Assembly (NCBI RefSeq): GCF_007748175.1
Contig: NZ_CP037422.1
Span: 6,903,952-6,967,951, forward strand
Direction: 5' to 3'
Source: Gimesia aquarii
GTDB lineage: Bacteria > Planctomycetota > Planctomycetia > Planctomycetales > Planctomycetaceae
DNA length: 64,000 nt
Part shown: one piece after another, positions 57,140 to 64,000 of the stretch
How the letters are laid out: each line of letters opens with the position of its first letter
Position numbering within the stretch: the stretch's first letter is position 1
The notes under the pieces: generated by a model
What the model saw: only the letters and a program-made list of their open reading frames with translations
The model's database searches: none
What the model was told of the DNA's origin: nothing
Program-made: the position numbers and the translations under genes

Positions 57140-58198
57140 TTAAAATTCACCGACTGACAACCCATCGTTTCGGTGGTGCAATCGCTGATAAATGCCCCAA
57201 TGATTTGCCAGATAAGCTTTATCGTTCCAGCCACCGCCGGGTACTCCCGTTGCACAACCGCCGGGATCATTACTCCACTCGCAGCCACAACCCTGAACAG
57301 CGCAAGTCGAGCCACTTCTTTGCGAAATAATATGGTCGATGTTTTCCGATAGGAATCGTACAGCACCATCTGCCATTAGAAATTGTGCTCCGCCCGCATG
57401 GGGGCTACCAAAACGCCAATTCGGAGATGTCATCCCTGACCTGAGTTCGTTAGTGATGGGGTATAAACCAGCGGCCATGAACCAATCCCAACAGCAGGCA
57501 GTATCATTTCCAGGGCTGGCTGTTGTAAATGTATGATGCTGGACTCCCAACCATGAACCACCGGTCCATACCTGATACGACCTTTCCCCAACAGCAATTG
57601 TGTTTGAAGTTCCATCTTTAAAACCCGACATTTTAGTCGGTCGTGCAGGATCATACGTGAAAAAACCTCCGGAAAGTCCAGCAAAGGTACTATTCGGGTT
57701 CTGAAACCCTCCCGCAGTACCAGCATAACTGGTACTGGGTATTGAACTCATATAATTCGCCGTGCTTGAACCATGAACGCTTCGTGTTGGATTTCGATCG
57801 GAATCACTGGGACATAAAACAGCATCAATACCGCTCAGACCAGTAATCACTGTTTTGTTGGTTCCCTCAAAAATTCCAATATTAAAATTGAGCTGATTAT
57901 ATAAAGGTGCCTGATCCATATAGGGAAGAATCATCGCTCCCCAACTTGCTGCATTTCCCAATTCAACAGTACCGTTAAAACCGCGAATTTGCGCAGGCGG
58001 AAACGAACCAAAGGTTTCGTGATAGTTGTGTAATGCCAGCCCAATTTGCTTTAGGTTGTTTTTACACTCAGTTCGTCGCGCGGCTTCACGAGCCTGCTGT
58101 ACTGCCGGTAATAAAAGAGCAATCAAGATCGCAATGATGGCAATCACGACTAAGAGTTCAATTAAAGTGAAACCACGTCTTCTCACATGATGCTGCAT
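57140..58198 (-). CDS. DUF1559 prepilin-like protein
   Basis: A 352-residue DUF1559 protein. The leader MQHHVRRRG precedes [20 protein letters not shown], and [20 protein letters not shown] then [10 protein letters not shown] follow; Gly9 is the cut site. The C-terminal [20 protein letters not shown] is typical. Compared with the other members it has an extra Cys-rich stretch ([17 protein letters not shown], ~300-316) before the final [31 protein letters not shown] precedes the ATG. A 52-residue lipoprotein gene follows. Confidence 0.95.
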   Translation of the reverse strand: MQHHVRRRGFTLIELLVVIAIIAILIALLLPAVQQAREAARRTECKNNLKQIGLALHNYHETFGSFPPAQIRGFNGTVELGNAASWGAMILPYMDQAPLYNQLNFNIGIFEGTNKTVITGLSGIDAVLCPSDSDRNPTRSVHGSSTANYMSSIPSTSYAGTAGGFQNPNSTFAGLSGGFFTYDPARPTKMSGFKDGTSNTIAVGERSYQVWTGGSWLGVQHHTFTTASPGNDTACCWDWFMAAGLYPITNELRSGMTSPNWRFGSPHAGGAQFLMADGAVRFLSENIDHIISQRSGSTCAVQGCGCEWSNDPGGCATGVPGGGWNDKAYLANHWGIYQRLHHRNDGLSVGEF

Positions 58199-58291
58199 TT
58201 TTCACCTCCGGAATAAGTTAGTTAAGAAAATCAGAATAATAATTACAAATTCGCGTTCTGGCTCAAACTAAAGGGAATAACACCATAAGAT

Positions 58292-58356
58292 AAAAGCATT
58301 TATGATGATCAATCGAACGCATGTTCGCCGATTTGTTGATTTAGAATGGAGTTCGA
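58292..58356 (-). repeat. Conserved leader block, copy 1
   Basis: AAAAGCATTTATGATGATCA, then AACGCATGTTCGCCG and TTGTTGATTTAGAATGG, closely match the block at 60761-60820 in the leader of the next DUF1559 gene (ACAGCATTTATCGTGATCAG, AACGTGAATCCGTTGAT and so on). A second common segment is GGCTCAAAC (58260-58268 and 60593-60601). The repeats lie between the promoter and the start codon. Confidence 0.6.
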
Positions 58357-58464
58357 AAATGACAAACTCATCACTCCAAAAAAGTATTCATAAAAACATT
58401 AGTATCCAATACCAACATTTTAAATATATACATTTTATTATTAATATACATTAGTATTAATTTG

Positions 58465-58492
58465 AGTATATAAAATATTGTTTGCTAGTCAA
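58465..58492 (-). promoter_or_regulatory. Sigma-70-type promoter of DUF1559 gene at 57140
   Basis: On the minus strand TTGACT (58492-58487), a 16-base spacer and TATACT (58470-58465). The predicted leader is about 260 bases. The hexamers and the first 40 bases after the -10 element are nearly identical to those of the promoter at 60950-60977. Confidence 0.72.
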
Positions 58493-58540
58493 TCCTTTTC
58501 AACGAATAAAATTTTTGAGTCATCATTATTGAGCTAAGAA

Positions 58541-58672
58541 TCAGGACTCGCTTTCAGACTGCAGAACAAGTGGAATTACAATTCAAAAGTGTGCGCTCAA
58601 GGTAGACGTGAGATGTGCAGAGCAATTGTCAATAAGCAGAGCTGTGTCTTGAATATTGTCAGACAAGCCTGA
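58541..58672 (-). pseudogene. Possible DDE transposase remnant
   Basis: A minus-strand frame reads SGLSDNIQDTALLIDNCSAH, then LTSTLSAHF and a stop. The core LLIDNCSAH resembles the LLLDNCPAH catalytic-Asp motif of DDE endonuclease-type transposases. Stops lie on both sides, no terminal repeats were found and the match is short, so this may be chance. Confidence 0.2.
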
Positions 58673-58892
58673 TTATAAATAAGCGAACGTTGACATCCTT
58701 CAGGGAACAGGCGGTTCCATAGAATGCACACCGCACTATGCTGAGGACAACTAACTGGTCCTGGATCTTCTAGTGAGATATGACGAGCCTTTGAACGTTC
58801 GCAGTATAGTCCAACGTAGATCAGAAATAATTTCTTTACCTCTTACTACTGAAAACAACATTGGAAGCCTGGAACTGAGTCGCAGTCCATCG

Positions 58893-58935
58893 AAAAAACA
58901 AGGGCAGACCTTCTAAGATCTGCCCTTGTTTTATT
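58893..58935 (-). terminator. Bidirectional intrinsic terminator
   Basis: Arms AAGGGCAGA (58900-58908) and TCTGCCCTT (58919-58927) are perfect around a ten-base loop. On the minus strand the stem is followed by GTTTTTTCG, serving the lipoprotein gene at 58960. On the plus strand it is followed by GTTTTATT. Confidence 0.88.
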
Positions 58936-58959
58936 GGGGAACTAGTGCAACCGAGTTTA

Positions 58960-59400
58960 CTATTTTGTCTTCAAATCAAATTTGAAAGGCTCGTTTGATT
59001 TCGTGACTGTAGCTGTCACTGGAGATTGGCCAGGATCATTATATTTCTCAGGAAGTGAATTCTTTGCTTCAACATCTGCTGCCATTTGATCACTTCCAAT
59101 GGGAGTCCCGTCAGCCTTTACCAGACGCGTGAATAACACCCGATACGTTCCTTCAGCAACACCATCACGTTGATCACGATCTTTGAGCGTAAAATTACCA
59201 GTCTCATCCGTGGCTCCAAAACCACCATTACCTTTCGTCGGTTTCTCAGGGAAAAAAGTAACTGAAACATTTGGTAATGCCTCCCCATCAACGGTTACGG
59301 ACCCACTCACAGGGTAGACTTCCAAGGTGTTTTCGCTTGCACCGCCACATCCAACCAGGCAGAAAAATAAACAGCTCAATAATAGTCGATTGTGCAACAT
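58960..59400 (-). CDS. Lipoprotein with transthyretin/carboxypeptidase regulatory-like domain
   Basis: A 146-residue lipoprotein: MLHNRLLLSCLFFCLVGCGG with lipobox LVGC at Cys18. The mature part is a seven-stranded beta-sandwich of the planctomycete carboxypeptidase-regulatory-like or transthyretin type: YPVSGSVTVDGEALPNVSVT, ATDETGNFTLKDRDQRDGVA and EGTYRVLFTR. Such lipoproteins follow many DUF1559 genes. It lies 131 bases downstream of the DUF1559 gene at 59532 on the same strand and ends in a strong terminator. Confidence 0.9.
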   Translation of the reverse strand: MLHNRLLLSCLFFCLVGCGGASENTLEVYPVSGSVTVDGEALPNVSVTFFPEKPTKGNGGFGATDETGNFTLKDRDQRDGVAEGTYRVLFTRLVKADGTPIGSDQMAADVEAKNSLPEKYNDPGQSPVTATVTKSNEPFKFDLKTK

Positions 59401-59531
59401 CTAATTAATATCCTGTCCAATCTGAAAATCAGAAGAATTACTGAGAAAAAGAAGCAGTGGAGAAATGGACCACGGGCGTGCTGGATAGCATCACCCGTGA
59501 TCACATATGATTAATTTACCCAAATGAGAGC

Positions 59532-60536
59532 TTAGAATTCTCCAAGTGGATTTCCATCTGCAATGTAGGCCAGGTTATTTCGTGTGGTAGCATCAATATT
59601 TTCACTGATGAATCTAACCGCACCGTCTCCCAACAATACATGGGCTCCACCGGTGTGTAAGCTACCAACGGTAGACCAGTCGCCAAGCCTTCCTGGTCCT
59701 GTGGGACGTTGAAATGGTGGTGAATCCCAAGAACAGCAGGGCCACCAATTAATTCCACGTGAATAGGTTAAATCGACACCATGACCAACCCACTTCGCAT
59801 GCCCCCATGTAGCCGAGACTCCGTTATAAGTCCAACGAGTGGTTTCTGCCACCGCAACGGTATTACTCATACCATCTTTGACATCACGAACTCGACTACA
59901 CGCATCAAGACCAAACATTCGCCGAGTGGTTCTCGATTCCTGTGACCATATACTTGCTGAACTGGATGTTCGTGTAACACTGAAATCATAGTTTGTATGA
60001 GCAGCGGTTTGAGTTGAGCTTCCGGGAGCAATTGAATAATGAGCGCTAGTCGTTGAAGTATAATGTGTGACATTATCATCTGAAGGGCACATAAATGCGG
60101 GAATAATCCTTGAAATCACCAAGTCATTCGCATTCCCTGGCGATCCAGGCAATAGCCCTCCTGGAACTGGCTTCGCAGAAGGTGCTCCTGTACTTGCCGC
60201 CAGGCTGAAATTGAACTGATTATATAGGGGAGCCTGATCGATATACGGCAATAATAACAACCATCCACGATGGTTAAGCCCAATAGGATGGTTTGCTGAC
60301 CCAGATGTGATACTGTGAGCATGCGAGACAGAGTAAGGAAACACAGAGTGAGCATCGTGGTAGTTGTGTAAAGCAAGTCCAATCTGTTTCAAATTGTTTT
60401 TACAAGTTGAACGACGTGCGGCCTCACGTGCTTGTTGCACTGCTGGCAACAATAGAGCAATTAAGATCGCAATGATGGCAATGACGACTAGGAGTTCAAT
60501 TAAAGTGAACCCACGTTTTCTTACATGCCGTTGCAT
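59532..60536 (-). CDS. DUF1559 prepilin-like protein
   Basis: A 334-residue DUF1559 protein. The leader MQRHVRKRG precedes [20 protein letters not shown], with Gly9 as cut site. [39 protein letters not shown] and the C-terminal [20 protein letters not shown], then NPLGEF are typical. TGGAGGTGAAAA lies just before the ATG. The N-terminal codons and leader are nearly the same as in the gene at 57140-58198, which points to a duplication. It is followed by the transthyretin-like lipoprotein gene. Confidence 0.95.
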   Translation of the reverse strand: MQRHVRKRGFTLIELLVVIAIIAILIALLLPAVQQAREAARRSTCKNNLKQIGLALHNYHDAHSVFPYSVSHAHSITSGSANHPIGLNHRGWLLLLPYIDQAPLYNQFNFSLAASTGAPSAKPVPGGLLPGSPGNANDLVISRIIPAFMCPSDDNVTHYTSTTSAHYSIAPGSSTQTAAHTNYDFSVTRTSSSASIWSQESRTTRRMFGLDACSRVRDVKDGMSNTVAVAETTRWTYNGVSATWGHAKWVGHGVDLTYSRGINWWPCCSWDSPPFQRPTGPGRLGDWSTVGSLHTGGAHVLLGDGAVRFISENIDATTRNNLAYIADGNPLGEF

Positions 60537-60760
60537 TTTTCACCTCCAGAATAAAGAAAAAGAAATGAGATAAATTTACGACTTCGTGCATTGGCTCAAA
60601 CAAAAAAACCAAAGGATTGAAATGACTTTAAATGACAAAACAAAGAAGAAGAGATTGATCGTTTAAAGCTCAATTCAAAACACTGTCTAAATTTGTAAGC
60701 GCCTCCACTAGGAATTAATGGATTTCGAAGTAAACACAAACAATGATTTATTTAGACTTA

Positions 60761-60820
60761 ACAGCATTTATCGTGATCAGCAGAACGTGAATCCGTTGAT
60801 CGATTAGAATAAAAATCGAG
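60761..60820 (-). repeat. Conserved leader block, copy 2
   Basis: ACAGCATTTATCGTGATCAG, AACGTGAATCCGTTGATCG and ATTAGAAT match the block at 58292-58356 in order and spacing. The common blocks lie at different distances from the start codon, which argues for a conserved RNA or protein site rather than only recent copying. Confidence 0.6.
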
Positions 60821-60949
60821 ATAGGAGTTTTTTTATTTGTCAGTTTTTAAACTGACAACCACTTTCGTATAATACATATTTTCACCTATTAAATAATGGT
60901 AAACATTAATATACATGAAATTATTAATATACAAAAGTATTAATTCTAG

Positions 60950-60977
60950 AGTATATAAAGTAATGTGACTCAGTCAA
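60950..60977 (-). promoter_or_regulatory. Sigma-70-type promoter of DUF1559 gene at 59532
   Basis: On the minus strand TTGACT (60977-60972), a 16-base spacer and TATACT (60955-60950). The first bases of the transcript (ATTAATACTTTTGTATATTAA) match the ATTAATACTAATGTATATTA of the neighbouring leader. Confidence 0.72.
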
Positions 60978-61236
60978 TATTTTTCAACAATAATATAAAA
61001 TTATTATTAATTAACTTTGCCTTCACCGAGTGCGCGCTTTTAGTTATTGGAAGATTAATTGAAGTGGCTGATCAAATCTCTTTTTGACTATGAGCTGGAA
61101 CGATGAACTCTCTATCGAAATTCCACAAAGTTGATTAATCTGGTAATTACAAAATGCAATACTTCGGCAAGTTTAATTGTCTTGAATAGTGCCATACCTA
61201 CTTCCTGTTTCATGAACTTTCTGGATAAACTCTTTA

Positions 61237-62019
61237 ATGCTGGCTAAACGAATCATTCCATGCCTGGATGTCCATGCAGGCCGTGTTGTCAAGGGTGTAA
61301 ATTTTGTCAATCTTCAAGACGCTGGTGATCCCGTCGAAGTTGCCGCGCGCTATGAAGAACAAGGGGCCGACGAGCTGGTCTTTCTGGATATCACTGCCAG
61401 CCATGAAGAACGTGACATCATTCTTGACATTGTTCGGCGAACGTCTGAAGTCATTTTTATGCCCCTTACCGTTGGGGGTGGCATTCGAACTCTCGATGAC
61501 ATTCGCGCCTTACTGAGTGCGGGTTGTGATAAAGTTTCGATCAACTCTTCTGCCGTAAAGGATCCTGAATTAATCAAGGAAGCTGCACTACGATTTGGTA
61601 GCCAGTGTATCGTTGTAAACATTGATCCCAGACGAGTCCAAAAAGCAGGAAACGAATTTTGGGAAGTTCATGTTAATGGAGGAAGAATTCCTACAGGGCT
61701 CGAAGCAGTCGAATGGGCTCAGAAAGTGGAAGATCTTGGCGCAGGCGAAATTGTTTTGACATCGATGGATGCCGATGGAACCAAAGACGGCTACGATCTA
61801 CCGATGACCAAGGCTGTTGCAGAAGCAGTTACGATCCCTGTTGTTGCCAGTGGTGGTGCCGGTTGTCCTGAACACTTATATCAAATTCTCTCTGAGGGAA
61901 ACGCTAGCGCCGCTCTGGCTGCGAGTATCTTTCATTATGGTACTTACCCAGTTGATGTCACAAAACGCTACCTAGCTGAACGGGGTGTACCAATCCGCTT
62001 TAAAAGCACCGTTTCCTAA
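61237..62019 (+). CDS. hisF: Imidazole glycerol phosphate synthase cyclase subunit HisF
   Basis: The 260-residue (beta/alpha)8 barrel closes the imidazole ring in histidine synthesis using ammonia from HisH. Catalytic Asp11 lies in [15 protein letters not shown] and Asp130 in VVNIDPRRV. Phosphate-binding turns [12 protein letters not shown] (78-89) and [11 protein letters not shown] (204-214) are present. The length is standard. No hisH, hisA or hisI lies next to it, so the histidine genes are scattered here. The start ATG follows a weak Shine-Dalgarno-like region. Confidence 0.96.
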   Translation: MLAKRIIPCLDVHAGRVVKGVNFVNLQDAGDPVEVAARYEEQGADELVFLDITASHEERDIILDIVRRTSEVIFMPLTVGGGIRTLDDIRALLSAGCDKVSINSSAVKDPELIKEAALRFGSQCIVVNIDPRRVQKAGNEFWEVHVNGGRIPTGLEAVEWAQKVEDLGAGEIVLTSMDADGTKDGYDLPMTKAVAEAVTIPVVASGGAGCPEHLYQILSEGNASAALAASIFHYGTYPVDVTKRYLAERGVPIRFKSTVS

Positions 62020-62281
62020 ATAAATAAATTGTCGTTTGAACCAGTAAAAGCAACTTATTCGATGGAACAAGAGACATTTTTCTCTTGATCACAGCAAAAG
62101 GGCCTTGAATGTTCTTCCAGACTCTTCAAAATAGTAGTATACGTCGAGTAATCACAGATTAAAGTGGGGAGGCGATGCATCCCTGCTTCTTTGTTTTAGC
62201 GTTTAAATCTGATCTCTGTTTCATTTCGAATTCATCACGAACTCCCAGTCTGAATAGAGCATTTCATAGTGGAGCTGATAC

Positions 62282-63436
62282 ATGGCGACAACCGTTCCTG
62301 CAAAACCAAAAGATATTTCACCCATCACGGGACGCGCAGAAAATGATATTGATAAAGTCTTCCGTCAGTTAATCAAGCATGGCGGTTCTGACTTACACAT
62401 GCAGGTGGGAAAGGCACCGATTCTACGTGTCAAAGGAACCTTGCGTGAATTACAAATGGAGCCCATATCTAAAGATCAGATGATGGCTCTCTTCACCCCC
62501 ATGATGGATGAAAGAAATACAAAAATCTTTCACGACGAAGGGGGGGCTGACTTCTCTTACGTTGTAGAACACGAAGGAGAGCCTTGGCGTTTCCGTGTGA
62601 ACCTATTCATCCAGTTGGGTTTTCCAGGCATGGTATCGCGTAAAATTGAGCGTTCTATTCCGAATTTCGAAGGTCTTCATTTACCCCCCGTCATGGAATC
62701 ACTTTGTAAGTTTGATCAGGGTATGGTTCTGTTGGCAGGGGTGACTGGTAGTGGTAAAAGTACCACGATTGCATCAATGCTGAACTGGGTCAACGATCAT
62801 TATCGCAAACACATTTTAACGATTGAAGACCCGATCGAATTCGTTTACACCCAGAATAAATGTCTCATTAACCAACGTGAAGTCGGGATCGACGTTAAAG
62901 ACTTTGAAATCGCAATGAAACACGCTGTACGTCAAGACCCTGATATTATGCTGGTGGGTGAAATGCGTGACATGGAAACTTTTTCAACCGCGATCCATGC
63001 TGCGGAAACGGGGCACTTGGTGTTCGGTACAATTCACGCATCTAACGCCCCCAGTTGTATCGGCCGTATTCTCGACTTGTTTCCGCAGGATATGCACAAA
63101 GCGCTTAGAGGAAGTCTGGCATTTAACATGCGTGCCATCGTAGCACAAAAACTACTGAAAACGATCGTCGACGCTCCCGGCCGAGTGCCTATTGTGGAAA
63201 TCATGACATTCAATCCAACTGTGCGAAAATTGGTCCTGGAAGAAGAAGACGAGAAGTTGGCATCTGCTATCCGTATCGGTAAAGATGAAGGAATGCAACA
63301 ATTCAACGACAGTCTGAAAGGCTTCATCGATCAGGAATTTATCAGTCGTGCTGATGCATTTGAAATTTCACCGAATGTGGAAGAGTTGAAGATGACGCTG
63401 AAGGGAATCGACGTCAAAGGGGCTGCAATTTTGTAA
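62282..63436 (+). CDS. Type IV pilus retraction ATPase (PilT-type)
   Basis: A 384-residue hexameric secretion/retraction ATPase. Walker A is GVTGSGKST (153-161), the Asp box is TIEDPIEF (180-187), Walker B is DIMLVGEMRD (221-230) and the His box is AAETGHLVFGTIHASNA (240-256). The N-terminal PAS-like domain (SDLHMQVGKAPILRVKGTLR) is typical of PilT/PilU. GGAG precedes the ATG by seven bases. PilT disassembles pili to drive twitching; PilU is the close alternative. DUF1559 prepilin-like proteins nearby give a possible context, though the substrate pilin is not identified. Confidence 0.93.
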   Translation: MATTVPAKPKDISPITGRAENDIDKVFRQLIKHGGSDLHMQVGKAPILRVKGTLRELQMEPISKDQMMALFTPMMDERNTKIFHDEGGADFSYVVEHEGEPWRFRVNLFIQLGFPGMVSRKIERSIPNFEGLHLPPVMESLCKFDQGMVLLAGVTGSGKSTTIASMLNWVNDHYRKHILTIEDPIEFVYTQNKCLINQREVGIDVKDFEIAMKHAVRQDPDIMLVGEMRDMETFSTAIHAAETGHLVFGTIHASNAPSCIGRILDLFPQDMHKALRGSLAFNMRAIVAQKLLKTIVDAPGRVPIVEIMTFNPTVRKLVLEEEDEKLASAIRIGKDEGMQQFNDSLKGFIDQEFISRADAFEISPNVEELKMTLKGIDVKGAAIL

Positions 63437-63460
63437 TCGCGTTTCATAATGTCTAATTCA

Positions 63461-63497
63461 AAACGGGCAATGTAATACCAGTTACATCGCCCGTTTC
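63461..63497. terminator. Bidirectional intrinsic-type terminator
   Basis: AAACGGGC-A-ATGTAA and TTACAT-C-GCCCGTTT pair with one internal mismatch around ~6 bases. It lies between the convergent pilT-type and SMP-30-type genes. T-runs on both sides are short (TTTCG plus, TTTTGAA minus), so it is a moderate terminator. Confidence 0.7.
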
Positions 63498-63512
63498 GAT
63501 TCTAAAATGATT

Positions 63513-64000
63513 TTATGGAAACTGAGCACCTTTAACATCCATTTTCAAACTATAAACTTTATTCGAACACGTGAGAAACAGCGTTTTTCCCTCTTCTCCT
63601 CCAAAGGTCACATTCGAACAAAATTCAGGCACGGGAATCAGTCCTAAAGATTCTCCCTGGGGGCTTGTCACCCAGACCCCACCTCGTCCCGAAAGATACA
63701 GGTTACCCTTATAATCGATTGTCATACCATCAGGAGAATCTTGTCGCTTTGTATCAGGATTGAAAAATACTTTGCCTTCCCCAACGCTTCCATCTGCTTT
63801 GATGGGAAAACTCTTCCAAAGTTTTTCGTGACTATCACCTACGTAAAGCGTCTTGCCATCGTTGGCGGCAATCACTCCGTTGGGAACCGGCATCGTAGTA
63901 ATAATTTTTTTGACCGTTCCATCAGTCGTTCTCACATAAACAGCACTCGTTTTGCGATGCTTAAAATCAGGATCTGTAAAATAAATATTTCCATTCGGAG
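63513..64000 (-). CDS. SMP-30/gluconolactonase-like protein, 5' part outside window
   Basis: The 3' end of a minus-strand gene; the frame is open from 64000 to the stop at 63513, 162 residues. The visible part begins PNGNIYFTDPDFKHRKTSAV and continues with PVPNGVIAANDGKTLYVGDS, SPDGMTIDYKGNLYLSG and EFCSNVTFGGEEGKTLFLTC. These are the metal-binding N, D motifs of the SMP-30/gluconolactonase propeller. Such enzymes hydrolyse sugar lactones, and many planctomycete members are exported, which cannot be checked here. It is convergent with the PilT-type gene. Confidence 0.88.
   Translation of the reverse strand, partial: PNGNIYFTDPDFKHRKTSAVYVRTTDGTVKKIITTMPVPNGVIAANDGKTLYVGDSHEKLWKSFPIKADGSVGEGKVFFNPDTKRQDSPDGMTIDYKGNLYLSGRGGVWVTSPQGESLGLIPVPEFCSNVTFGGEEGKTLFLTCSNKVYSLKMDVKGAQFP

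Larger units (their letters stand above)
58199..58959. other. DUF1559 leader, promoter and degenerate stretch
   Basis: The left third (58199-58492) is the ~260-base leader and promoter of the DUF1559 gene at 57140-58198. The region 58541-58672 may contain a remnant of a DDE transposase. A terminator of the upstream lipoprotein gene lies at 58893-58935. No intact gene was recognised. Confidence 0.5.
60537..61236. other. DUF1559 leader, promoter and intergenic stretch before hisF
   Basis: The region 60537-60977 is the leader and promoter of the DUF1559 gene; the leader would be ~400 bases. From 60978 to 61236 no gene or structure was recognised; the hisF promoter should be here. The base composition around 60830-61020 is very AT-rich. 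Confidence 0.5.

Noticed and set aside
1-64000. CRISPR arrays, rRNA genes, prophage or complete insertion sequences
   Set aside because: No regularly spaced direct repeats, no rRNA-like conserved blocks, no integrase or structural phage genes and no intact transposase were seen on either strand.

Overview
The window looks like a chromosomal segment of a planctomycete of the Gimesia/Planctomycetaceae type. The signs are four DUF1559 prepilin-like proteins (a family hugely expanded in this phylum), a secreted SHD1-repeat protein, small lipoproteins paired with the DUF1559 genes, NHL and FG-GAP secreted proteins, moderate G+C and loosely packed genes. I saw no rRNA, tRNA, CRISPR array, prophage or intact insertion sequence. 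The species assignment is inference.

Region by region. 1-6480: the cut-off 5' part of a TPR protein, a purine-type permease with an adenosine kinase, and thiC with its terminator. 6487-18764: an SHD1/zinc-ribbon membrane protein, a YqgE/AlgH protein, aldose 1-epimerase followed by a HEAT/TPR secreted protein, an unknown secreted protein, a PolB-type exonuclease, a MoxR ATPase, a cysteine desulfurase and a small conserved protein. 18765-32309: a flagellar filament locus. Flagellin is followed by a giant TPR/GT41-glycosyltransferase/C-methyltransferase fusion, a sulfotransferase-like protein, a phytanoyl-CoA-dioxygenase-like protein and a TylF-type methyltransferase, then by the cap protein FliD and the flagellin chaperone FliS. 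32450-35308: two tandem pilin-like small membrane proteins, two lipoprotein-like proteins and a protein with a C-terminal YHS/TRASH-like cysteine domain.

36009-42045 is a minus-strand housekeeping block: branched-chain aminotransferase, LolD and LolC/E-type ABC transporter, LysS and a Nif3-family protein. 42221-46165 holds a compact plus-strand set: DUF1559 protein, lipoprotein, NHL protein and FG-GAP protein with overlapping or near-overlapping ends. 46177-54502 holds a GT4 glycosyltransferase, an SPFH-GYF fusion, a parvulin-like foldase, a class I aminotransferase, a Tat-exported beta-helix protein and a sialidase-like protein. 55206-60536 is a DUF1559 island: three DUF1559 genes, each followed on its own strand by a small lipoprotein, and each preceded by a TTGACW-16-TATAMW promoter and a long AT-rich leader. 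The right end has hisF, a PilT-type ATPase and the 3' part of an SMP-30/gluconolactonase gene.

The most interesting unit is the fliC-fliD interval. Its four enzymes could together make and attach an unusual methylated, sulfated or hydroxylated glycan on the flagellar filament. That is an inference from domains and gene order, not a demonstrated pathway. The second is the DUF1559/lipoprotein promoter-leader module, which two neighbouring genes share almost verbatim. Several start codons were moved inward from the longest open frame because a ribosome binding site or signal peptide favoured the inner start; each case is stated in its entry.
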